A DNA stretch of 14,518 nt from CAYORM01 sp964406375 (lineage in GTDB: Bacteria; Pseudomonadota; Alphaproteobacteria; DSM-16000; Inquilinaceae): the NCBI GenBank assembly GCA_964406375.1, contig CAYORM010000073.1, positions 1 to 14,518 of the forward strand, written 5' to 3'. Position numbers and translations under genes: made by a program. Positions 8,190 to 14,243 of this stretch are shown here, piece by piece; the first letter of the stretch is position 1, and every line of letters begins with the position of its first letter. Below the pieces are notes generated by a model. It saw only the letters and a list, made by a program, of their open reading frames with translations, was not told the origin of the DNA and made no database searches.

Positions 8190-8221
8190 GGCCGCGCCGC
8201 CGCCCGGCCGCCCTCGCCTCA
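8187..8221. terminator. Possible bidirectional termination hairpin between convergent genes
   Basis: TGAGGC (8187-8192) and GCCTCA (8216-8221) form an inverted repeat whose two arms coincide with the stop codons of the two convergent genes. The intervening bases are almost all G and C and can fold further. There is no T run on either side, so intrinsic termination is doubtful. Confidence 0.35.
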
Positions 8222-9169
8222 GCGCGCGCCCGGCCGCCGGAAACGGCTGAGATAGGTCGGCAGCACGGCCTCGGCCGGGGTCGGCGCGATGCCGAAGGCG
8301 TCGAGCCCCGGCGCCCCTGGCGGGACGACATTGTCGATCCGGAGCTGCCGGAGCTGGTCACGGGTGAGCGGCGGGTTCGGCAGCCACTCCCAAAACGCCG
8401 CCTGCAGGTTCGCGAGGCTCCATGGGATCGGGATCAGCAGCCGTCGTCGGCCGGTCTCGCGCAGCGTCAGCTCCATGATCTCCCTGAAGCTGTAGATGCG
8501 CGGCCCGCCGAGCGCGTAGGTCTCACCACGATGGCGGCCGCTCGTCATCGCCGCGGCCGCGGCGGCCGCGACATCGCCGACATAGACCGGCTGGAACCGG
8601 GTGCGCCCGCCACCGAAGAGCGGCAGCGCCGGCAGCACGCGGGCGAGGCCGGCGAAGCGGTTGAAGAAGCTGTCCTCGGGGCCGAAGACGATGCTGGGCC
8701 GCAGGATAGTCGCCTGGGGAAAGGCGGCCCGCAGCGCCGTCTCTCCCGCCGCCTTCGAGCGGGCATAGGCAGAGGGGCTCTCGGGATCGGCACCGAGTGC
8801 GGAGAGGTGGACGAGCCGCCCGACACCGGCAGCGGCTGCGGCCGCGCCGATCCGGCCTGGCGCTTCCGCATGGATCGCGGCGAAGTTGCGCGATCCGCTC
8901 TCGGCCAGGATGCCCACCAGATTGGCCACGGCATCCGCACCCGCCACCGCCTGGGCGACCTGCGCCTCGCTGCGGATGTCCACGGCCATCGGCACGATCT
9001 GGCCGACGACGCCCATGGTCTTGAGCGGCAGGGCCCGGTCCGGATGGCGCGAGGCGATCACCACCTCCCAGCCGTCACGGGCCAGCCGGGCGACGAGATG
9101 GCCGCCGATGAACCCGCTGCCCCCGAAGATGACCGCTCGCCGGCGCCCGCCAGCCATGCCCGTCGTCAT
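8219..9169 (-). CDS. NDUFA9-like NAD(P)-binding protein (complex I-associated, atypical SDR)
   Basis: A 316-residue atypical short-chain dehydrogenase. The Rossmann nucleotide-binding motif GGSGFIGGH is at residues 16-24, followed by ASRHPDRA, the conserved VANLVGILAESG block, a VHLSALGAD strand, the SPSAYARSKAAGE segment with the Y-x-x-x-K pair, and TILRPSIVFGPEDSFFNRFA, which is characteristic of the NDUFA9 subfamily. In alphaproteobacteria and mitochondria this protein is associated with NADH:ubiquinone oxidoreductase, probably in a structural or stabilising role. In bacteria the gene usually lies away from the nuo operon, as here. ATG 9169 is preceded by CGGAG at suitable distance; ATG 9157 is an alternative. 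The protein should be cytoplasmic or peripheral to the inner membrane. Other extended SDR sugar epimerases are the main alternative. Confidence 0.88.
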   Translation of the reverse strand: MTTGMAGGRRRAVIFGGSGFIGGHLVARLARDGWEVVIASRHPDRALPLKTMGVVGQIVPMAVDIRSEAQVAQAVAGADAVANLVGILAESGSRNFAAIHAEAPGRIGAAAAAAGVGRLVHLSALGADPESPSAYARSKAAGETALRAAFPQATILRPSIVFGPEDSFFNRFAGLARVLPALPLFGGGRTRFQPVYVGDVAAAAAAAMTSGRHRGETYALGGPRIYSFREIMELTLRETGRRRLLIPIPWSLANLQAAFWEWLPNPPLTRDQLRQLRIDNVVPPGAPGLDAFGIAPTPAEAVLPTYLSRFRRPGAR

Positions 9170-9244
9170 GCCAAGCTCCGTTGCGCAAACTTTCCGTGGC
9201 CCTTATCGCCCGTCACGACCGACGATGCCATTGCGGCATTCCGC

Positions 9245-9275
9245 TTGACAGGCCCGGGCCACGGGTCGATATAGG
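9245..9275 (+). promoter_or_regulatory. Sigma70-type promoter of tRNA-Ala
   Basis: A perfect -35 box TTGACA (9245-9250) is followed by TATAGG at 9270-9275 (19-base spacer), or GATATA at 9268-9273 (17-base spacer), about 40 bases before the tRNA. The bases after the -10 box are GC-rich, as in stringently controlled stable RNA promoters. The spacer contains the 10-base palindrome GGCCCGGGCC. Confidence 0.72.
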
Positions 9276-9313
9276 CGCCCGCGTCGGGTCGACAGCCCCG
9301 GCGAACCGGGACC

Positions 9314-9389
9314 GGGGCCATAGCTCAGCTGGGAGAGCGCCTCGTTCGCAATGAGGAGGTCGGCGGTTCGATCCCGCCTGGCTCCACCA
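9314..9389 (+). tRNA. tRNA-Ala (anticodon CGC)
   Basis: This 76-base gene folds as a full cloverleaf. The acceptor stem GGGGCCA pairs with TGGCTCC and carries the G3:U70 wobble pair that is the alanine identity element. The D arm is GCTC-AGCTGGGAG-AGC. The anticodon stem CCTCG/TGAGG (last pair G:U) closes the loop TTCGCAA, giving anticodon CGC, which reads GCG codons. The T arm is GGCGG-TTCGATC-CCGCC, and the CCA end is encoded. GCG is expected to be a common alanine codon in such GC-rich DNA. The gene marks the border between ordinary chromosomal genes on the left and accessory-type genes on the right. Confidence 0.96.
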
Positions 9390-9691
9390 GGTCCCCCGAA
9401 GCAAGGTCTTGAAAAACCACAAGAAGCGTCGCTAGGCTAGCCGGGCTGGACTCGCCGCGCAAGTCGCTCGTGCGTCGCCGTTGTGATCAGATTGTGATGG
9501 CGAGGGTGGCTGCTTCAGGTGTCGCCCCGTTAGCCCTTGCTCCTGAATCGTGCCGGTCAGGCCGATGCTCGGCTCCGCGTCAGACCGGCAGGACGAGCTT
9601 CCGAGGGGTCGCCCAGGACCGGGCGTCGCACCTCCATCCAACTGCCCGTCGCTTGCAGGTCCCGAGGTTCCGACGACGACCCCAACCGCCA
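9390..9691. other. Gene-free stretch after tRNA-Ala
   Basis: I see no convincing gene in these 302 bases; the open frames here have the arginine/proline-rich look of shadow frames. There is a small palindrome GCTAG-G-CTAGC (9431-9441) and a nested inverted repeat at 9551-9590. No T run typical of a tRNA terminator follows position 9389. If an element is inserted at the tRNA 3' end, this is its left border. Confidence 0.5.
9551..9590. repeat. Nested inverted repeat (possible structured RNA or terminator of the HNH-like gene)
   Basis: TGCCGGTC (9551-9558) is perfectly complementary to GACCGGCA (9583-9590). Inside, GCCGA (9561-9565) pairs with TCGGC (9569-9573) across a TGC loop. The structure lies about 100 bases downstream of the HNH-like gene on its own strand, with no T tract, so the function is open. 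Confidence 0.45.
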
Positions 9692-10081
9692 TCAATGCGG
9701 GCGACCAACCGGAATGACGAGCGTCGACTGGTCGACGAAGACCATCTTTCGGGCCTTCATCCAACGCTTGATCGGCAACAGCTGGAGGTTGGATCTGCGG
9801 AGGTTGTGGTGGTCGCCATCCAGGTAGGACATGCGGTCGAGCTCGGTCGCCGCCATGATCAGCCGGGCGATCCCGATGCCCTTGCTGGTCGCGACCACGG
9901 TGCCGTTGCTGAGGCGCCACTGATCGGTGCCCACGAGGTCGACGACACGGTGGAAGTCGGCCGTATCGAGGAGGCATGGCTTGTCGGACCCGGAGATGGG
10001 GAGAACGACGAGCGACAGGCCTGACGGGTCTTCGGTCAGGTTTGGTTGCCGCCTTCCTGAGGCGGTATGGGTGAGACACAT
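9692..10081 (-). CDS. Degenerate HNH-like DNA-binding protein
   Basis: A 129-residue protein from ATG 10081, which is preceded by AAGGA about 7 bases upstream; the open frame continues to 10129 but that start is weaker. The C-terminal half follows the HNH_3/HNH-AP2 layout seen in phage and mobile-element nucleases: WRLSNGTVVATSKG (55-68), ARLIM (72-76), then YLDGDHHNLRRSNLQLLP (86-103), which corresponds to the HxDGxxxNNRxxNL core. The first histidine of that core is replaced by tyrosine (Y86), while D88, N93 and N98 are kept. Cleavage may therefore be lost and a DNA-binding role is possible. The N-terminal half resembles nothing I recognise. It lies 149 bases downstream of the helicase on the same strand and may be co-transcribed or have its own promoter in the gap. 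Confidence 0.72.
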   Translation of the reverse strand: MCLTHTASGRRQPNLTEDPSGLSLVVLPISGSDKPCLLDTADFHRVVDLVGTDQWRLSNGTVVATSKGIGIARLIMAATELDRMSYLDGDHHNLRRSNLQLLPIKRWMKARKMVFVDQSTLVIPVGRPH

Positions 10082-10230
10082 GGTGATGTCCTTATCTGTA
10101 GGTCGATGACGAATATCCCCGCCGCCCATATCGAGAGCGACGCGGTCGGAGCGACATACTCAGTCACGAGAAAAACCGTGTTTCCCCTCTATAGTCTTAG
10201 GGAATTCGGGGTTTTCTATGCTGGTGACAC
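10082..10230 (-). other. Spacer between helicase and HNH-like gene, AT-richer
   Basis: The region near 10165-10220 is clearly richer in A and T than its surroundings. On the minus strand it contains TATAGA, a plausible -10 element for the HNH-like gene, without a clear -35. The imperfect complementarity of GAAAAACC near 10170 with GGGGTTTTC near 10207 could form a long-loop hairpin. The evidence is weak for both. Confidence 0.3.
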
Positions 10231-12135
10231 CTAAGCCGCCATGGTCGTGTCCATGTCCATGGATGAGTCCTGCACCTTAACCAGGACCTTCCCCTTGCCC
10301 TTGCCACCGAGAGCCTTGGCAGATGACAACGTCCAGCCAAAGGCGGACACGAATAACGCCACGCTGGGTCGACGGAGCACGACCGAGAGGTCACAGGCAC
10401 GAACGCCGGTGAGGGCGGCCACTTCGGCTGATGGGATCGCGGTCCGGTCGGAGGTTGCCAGCAGCCTCACCAGGCGGTCCACGGGACGGCCGTTCGATGG
10501 TTCGTTAGTGTCGACGACCATCGGCAGGGCTGCCCCTGGGAAGAGGGTGTCCCGGAACCGCATCAACCGGAACAGGTCCATGGACGTGAACAGCTTCATG
10601 GGTCCGCACCGGCCTTGGGCATCGATGTTCCGGACGTTCCCGCGACAGGCCAGCTGTTTGGTCCACCGCAGCAGGTGGCCTTCCTGAAGGCGTTTGAACT
10701 CCCCCGTCAGGGTCTGGCCGGCTTGGCGTGACAGCTCCGCTTCCCGGGCGGTCTTCCGCATGTATCCGAGCGCCGTGGCGATGGTGGTGGCTCGCGGGAC
10801 ATGGAACTCACCGAACAGGAAGACATGGGTGGCCTCTTTGTAGATGTTCGACCCGATGCCCGTCCCCCAGTGGAGGGTGAAGACATCGCGGCCTTCCCAG
10901 TCACGGGGAGCGTCGGGTTCGGCTGAAGCCTCCAGGTACTCATGGTCGAACAGCTCCTTGTGGGCGACCACGAGCACCCGGTCCCCGCGACAGGTGTGCT
11001 CCAGCACCGTGGCCCTGATCCAGGCGCTGTACGCCCTTGCCGAGGAGGCCTTCGCGGTGATGTCGGACATCTTCCTCGGGAGCTCGCCAGGTGCGGCCAG
11101 GTGCACGATCTCGAGCCGTCCGAAGTCGACCGCCGGGACCTCCACCCCCTCGAACTCGGCCATGAGTGGGACGATCCCGCTGATGTCCGCTGTGGCATCC
11201 AACAGGACGCATCCCGGTGTCGGCTCGAACTGGAGGTCGTAGGCCAGGAAGGTCATCGGCGGGTTTCGTGACAGGAAGACACAGCCCTTGGCCGCGGCCC
11301 GGATGAAGTCGAGGCACGATTCCGCGAGATGCCGGGGCACCCCCACCGCCGCCTTCTGCATCACCTCCGGGTTGGCCGGTAAGGAGGCTGCTTCCTCGGG
11401 CTCGACCAGCGACACGGGGATGTAGGTCGGCCCCGACGCCTCGAAGGCGGCCTGCATCCTCGACCAGATGGCGTCGAGAGGCGCCACCCAGGGACACTCC
11501 GCATCCGCGCTGTAGAGCGCATCCCGAAGGTTATGGAGCTGGCCGGGCAACAAGGAGACGAGCTTCACCAGGTTCGGGTTCTCATCGATGAAGATGAGCG
11601 AACGTGGGCGCCCCTGCAGGTGGCGAACGCCCGTGTCGGCACCGCGGGTCATCTCCGCCATCCACTTCCTGTGGGTGACGATGACGATCCTGGCGCGGCG
11701 CAGGTCGGCCCTTGCGAAGCGTCGTTCGGGACGGACCTTGTATTCGGCCAGGCTGGTGTCGTCGGTGGTGCCGATGTCATGGGCGGTGGACCAGACCACG
11801 ACATCCTTGGTCTCCTCGTCATCGAGAAGGGCGACTATGTCCCGGTAGACCTGCTCGGCCTGGGAGGCGGTCTCCACCACGAAGGCCGCCGAGAACGTCG
11901 GATCCTGCCGGAGCCCGGCGACCGCGAGGGCGATCGAGGATTGCGACTTCCCCGACCCGGTCGGTGCCGACACGACACGGACCTTCGGACGTCCCGCGAT
12001 CACGTCCTCCATGGCCAGCCTTGCGGCATGGAAGATCACGTCACCGACCTTGGTGTCGAACGGGGTGAGGGTGCGGCCGTTGACCATGGTCTGGTGGCGG
12101 CGAACGGAGGCAAAGCGGGAGTGTTCGACGAACAT
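10231..12135 (-). CDS. Large SF2-type helicase/ATPase of accessory region, unclassified
   Basis: I recognise the fold but not the family. Counted from ATG 12135 (634 residues), motif I APTGSGKS is at 57-64, a motif Ia-like strand FVVETASQAEQVYRDI at 85-100, motif II LIFIDENPN at 180-188 (DEN instead of DEAD/DEAH), a motif III-like LLDATAD near 311-317, a motif IV-like VLVVAHKELFD near 387-397, and a motif V-like GTGIGSNIYKEATHVFLFGE near 424-443, followed by YMRKTAR, a possible arginine finger. The last 90 residues contain a winged-helix-like stretch (IPSAEVAALTGVRACDLSVVL) and a basic tail GGKGKGKVLVK. It is probably a DNA or RNA translocase of a mobile element. ATG 12135 has AGGAACC upstream; ATG 12234 and TTG 12360 keep the same frame, so an N-terminal extension of up to 75 residues is possible. 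Confidence 0.8.
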   Translation of the reverse strand: MFVEHSRFASVRRHQTMVNGRTLTPFDTKVGDVIFHAARLAMEDVIAGRPKVRVVSAPTGSGKSQSSIALAVAGLRQDPTFSAAFVVETASQAEQVYRDIVALLDDEETKDVVVWSTAHDIGTTDDTSLAEYKVRPERRFARADLRRARIVIVTHRKWMAEMTRGADTGVRHLQGRPRSLIFIDENPNLVKLVSLLPGQLHNLRDALYSADAECPWVAPLDAIWSRMQAAFEASGPTYIPVSLVEPEEAASLPANPEVMQKAAVGVPRHLAESCLDFIRAAAKGCVFLSRNPPMTFLAYDLQFEPTPGCVLLDATADISGIVPLMAEFEGVEVPAVDFGRLEIVHLAAPGELPRKMSDITAKASSARAYSAWIRATVLEHTCRGDRVLVVAHKELFDHEYLEASAEPDAPRDWEGRDVFTLHWGTGIGSNIYKEATHVFLFGEFHVPRATTIATALGYMRKTAREAELSRQAGQTLTGEFKRLQEGHLLRWTKQLACRGNVRNIDAQGRCGPMKLFTSMDLFRLMRFRDTLFPGAALPMVVDTNEPSNGRPVDRLVRLLATSDRTAIPSAEVAALTGVRACDLSVVLRRPSVALFVSAFGWTLSSAKALGGKGKGKVLVKVQDSSMDMDTTMAA

Positions 12136-12467
12136 GCGTCGCAGGTTCCTAATGCGGTCGTGAGGGGGGCGATGGGCGGTGTGGACGGCGATGCCTGGGA
12201 ACCGGTGATCAATCAGGATCACGGACCGAGACATACCGGCCGAAGGCCTTCGGACGCGCCACGAGCGGAGGTGCCGCCCGAGGTCGCCTTCAATAGGAAG
12301 AAGATCCAGACCGTCTGCCGCGTCCGGAGAGGCGGGAGCGCTGTCCTTTTGGAAGATCAATCACCGCTGCCGTCGCTTGGGGCAGGCGCCGCCACGGCTT
12401 TACCTCATGCCCGCGGGACCGGGGGCAGAGCCCTCCTCAGGGGCATCGCTCGCACCCGCGGACCATG
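12136..12467. other. Stretch between helicase and serine recombinase
   Basis: No separate gene is supported in these 332 bases. The helicase frame stays open to 12360 on the minus strand, so part may encode an N-terminal extension. It contains a perfect 14-base palindrome CCGAAGGCCTTCGG at 12240-12253, just upstream of the alternative start ATG 12234. No hairpin with a T run ends the recombinase gene. Confidence 0.4.
12240..12253. repeat. 14-base perfect palindrome upstream of the helicase
   Basis: CCGAAGGCCTTCGG is self-complementary over its full length and lies about 105 bases upstream of the preferred helicase start. It could be an operator or only a chance GC-rich palindrome. Confidence 0.35.
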
Positions 12468-13025
12468 TCAGGCTTCGCCGGTCTTCGCCCTGGTGACGCG
12501 GTAGACCGAGGCCCGCCCGATTCCCAGCTTCTCGGCGATCGCCGTCGCCCCCAGCCCCTCTGCCTGAAGCGCCCTGATCTTCTCCGGGTCGATGGACGGC
12601 TTGCGCCCCTTGTAGATGCCACGGGCCTTCGCGTTGGCGATGCCTTCCATCTGCCGCTCCCGGCGGAGGTTGGTCTCGAACTCCGCGAACACCCCCAGCA
12701 TGTCCAGGAAGGCCTTCCCGGCCGCCGTGGAGGTGTCGATCGGCTGCTCGGTCGCCTTCAGCGTGACGCCCTTCTCGCGCAGCTCGTGGACGATGTTCTG
12801 AAGGTCCCGGATGCTGCGGGCGAGGCGGTCGACCCTGGTCACCATCAGCGTGTCGCCGGAGCGCATGAACTCCAGCAAGGTCTGCAGCTCGGACCGCCCC
12901 GAACGGCTGGTGCCGCTGGCCTTCTCCGCCCGGACGATGTCACAGCCGGCCGCCTTCAAGGCCGCGATCTGGAGGGTGTGGTCCTGGTCGAAGGACGACA
13001 CGCGGGCATAGCCGTAGGTCTTCAT
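12468..13025 (-). CDS. Small serine recombinase (resolvase/invertase family)
   Basis: A complete 185-residue site-specific recombinase of the Tn3 resolvase/Gin-Hin invertase type. The N-terminal catalytic domain has YGYARVS with the nucleophilic serine S10 and R8, then the RVDRLARS block with R64, R67 and R70, and AEFETNLRRERQMEGIANAK, where the long E helix begins. The hinge GRKPSIDPEKI leads to a C-terminal helix-turn-helix (GLGATAIAEKLGIGRASVYR, near 157-176). ATG 13025 has GGAG 7 bases upstream. These enzymes cut four strands with serine-DNA links at short inverted sites and act in resolution of cointegrates, dimers or inversion; they do not normally integrate elements into tRNA genes. 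Resolvase versus invertase cannot be settled here. No transposase or invertible segment is visible nearby. Confidence 0.95.
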   Translation of the reverse strand: MKTYGYARVSSFDQDHTLQIAALKAAGCDIVRAEKASGTSRSGRSELQTLLEFMRSGDTLMVTRVDRLARSIRDLQNIVHELREKGVTLKATEQPIDTSTAAGKAFLDMLGVFAEFETNLRRERQMEGIANAKARGIYKGRKPSIDPEKIRALQAEGLGATAIAEKLGIGRASVYRVTRAKTGEA

Positions 13026-13101
13026 GGAGGTGCTCCGAACGTCTCGTTTGGTTCTAGATCCTCTTCGACTACCGTATCGGAATTCTCAGGGCAACCCTAA
13101 T

Positions 13102-13120
13102 GAGACGCCACCTGCGTCTC
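13102..13120. promoter_or_regulatory. 7-5-7 inverted repeat 1 (candidate operator or recombination subsite)
   Basis: GAGACGC (13102-13108) and GCGTCTC (13114-13120) are perfect inverted copies separated by CACCT. The site lies in the divergent region between the serine recombinase and the M41-like gene, 77 bases upstream of the recombinase start. Confidence 0.5.
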
Positions 13121-13130
13121 GCCTCGATGC

Positions 13131-13149
13131 ATCGGTAGGGTGTACCGAT
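13131..13149. promoter_or_regulatory. 7-5-7 inverted repeat 2 (candidate operator or recombination subsite)
   Basis: ATCGGTA (13131-13137) and TACCGAT (13143-13149) are perfect inverted copies separated by GGGTG. The geometry is identical to the repeat 29 bases to the left. A further pair, GTATCGG at 13074-13080 and CCGATAC at 13150-13156, brackets both sites as a long-range inverted repeat. Confidence 0.5.
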
Positions 13150-13251
13150 CCGATACAGCATCCAGGCGCTCGACCTCGGGTCAGATCAACCCATCGACCG
13201 GCGTAGAGCCGGCGTTGCGGGACAAGCAGGCGACACCTATGTGCGCTGGTG

Positions 13252-13749
13252 ATGGAGCAGATCCCACCCTCCGGCAGCGACACCACCCTGCCGCCAGAGC
13301 TCGCACCGGGCCTCGTCCGGGCAGCGTTTCACGAGGCGGGCCACATCGTCATGGGCCACATACTGGGCTGTGAGCTGATCGCAGCAACCGTGGACCCGGA
13401 CAACGGTGACGGCCGGGCCGACATCGGCGACCCGCCGGACGGCACCCTTCGGAGTTCCCTGCTGCTCCTCGCAGCCGGAGCGGTTGGCGCCGAGATGTCG
13501 GGCATCGACATGCAGTACCCGAACGAACTGATGGGCGATGCTGCTCGGGCGCTCAACCTGACAAACGAGACCTGGCCGGATGATGAGGAGGCAGGCTTTC
13601 GGGAGTGGTCCGCCGCCCTCCGCCAAGCGTCGGAGTTGCTGGAGGGCAAGCGCAAGACGGTGGTGCACGTCGCCTCGGCTCTGCTCCAAGCCCAAGGTTA
13701 CACCCTCACAGGTGCCGCAATCTCCGACCTGCTGGGGCCTCCAGGCTGA
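13252..13749 (+). CDS. Stand-alone M41 (FtsH-protease-like) zinc peptidase domain protein
   Basis: A 165-residue protein that matches only the protease half of FtsH, with no AAA+ domain and no membrane segment. The zinc-binding HEAGH is at residues 27-31 in RAAFHEAGHIVMGHIL. A hydrophobic LLLLAAGAVGAEMSG block follows, as in the FtsH protease helix, then MGDAARALNLT, where D96 fits the third zinc ligand of M41 (FtsH has a similar SGAxxDxxxAT stretch). The C-terminal segment, from RQASELLEGKRKTVVHVASALL to GAAISDLLG, mirrors the last helices of the FtsH peptidase. It could act on a small set of host or element proteins, or need a separate unfoldase; the substrate is unknown. GTG 13249 directly precedes ATG 13252 in frame; neither has a clear ribosome binding site. 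It is divergent from the recombinase across the dyad-containing region. Confidence 0.82.
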   Translation: MEQIPPSGSDTTLPPELAPGLVRAAFHEAGHIVMGHILGCELIAATVDPDNGDGRADIGDPPDGTLRSSLLLLAAGAVGAEMSGIDMQYPNELMGDAARALNLTNETWPDDEEAGFREWSAALRQASELLEGKRKTVVHVASALLQAQGYTLTGAAISDLLGPPG

Positions 13750-14243
13750 CACCAGCGGGCGGCCTTCAGGCACGATCGGGGGTGGCACCTGTTCCACCGG
13801 GTCGATGGTATGGGATCGAGGCCCACCGGGGGGAACCGTGATCCGCGGAAGCTGATCTCGGGCCCTCGGATTTTCGCGGTGAAACTTCCGGCACTTCTGA
13901 GCCGGACGTCATGCCAGCAGGTGCCAGGCAGCGGCCTCAAGCAGCCCGCAGCTCCACTGCCGCCTAACCGAACACCGCGCCCGATGCCACCGCTGTTCCT
14001 CGTCCTGATCTCCCGCGTCGCCGTGGTCGCGTTCTGACCATGACTGAACCGAAGTTCTAGGCAGCACTCCCGCGGGATTTTCCTTACGCATGGTGGTCAA
14101 GCTTGTGCGACACGTTCCGCAAAGAGCCGGAACGCCTACATCGCGTCCAAACCATTCTGTGCAGCGCGGCACACGTGGTGGGTCCGCACCGCAGGCGTCC
14201 TCATGTTTCATCCGCGCGGGCTTGGCTTGAAGGGCTTGAGAGA
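13750..14243. other. Gene-poor stretch, no supported gene
   Basis: I find no convincing gene in 494 bases between the M41-like gene and the convergent partial gene. Open frames on both strands are short, lack start signals and give low-complexity products. Structures seen: GGTGG (13781-13785) with CCACC (13794-13798), a weak candidate terminator of the M41-like gene, and a 7-bp hairpin CGTTCCG (14113-14119)/CGGAACG (14128-14134) with an 8-base loop. The stretch could be degraded mobile DNA, but nothing identifies it. Confidence 0.5.
14113..14134. repeat. Inverted repeat, 7-bp stem with 8-base loop
   Basis: CGTTCCG and CGGAACG are perfect complements flanking CAAAGAGC. It lies about 110 bases beyond the stop of the minus-strand partial gene. 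No T run follows on either strand, so its role is unclear. Confidence 0.35.

Noticed and set aside
9432..10079. Minus-strand open frame of 215 codons overlapping the HNH-like gene
   Set aside because: It overlaps the HNH-like gene in another frame, is rich in R and P, and lacks the good ribosome binding site that the HNH-like gene has.
11533..12504. + strand open frame of 323 codons opposite the helicase and its upstream region
   Set aside because: It is mostly antisense to the helicase motif I and II region; composition is typical of a reverse-strand shadow.
13810..14037. Short + strand open frame of 75 codons in the gene-poor stretch
   Set aside because: It has no ribosome binding site, is rich in proline and arginine, and has no recognisable domain.
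13909..14211. Minus-strand open frame of 100 codons in the gene-poor stretch
   Set aside because: It is cysteine-, arginine- and tryptophan-rich with no recognisable pattern and no start signal; it looks like random open frame in GC-rich DNA.
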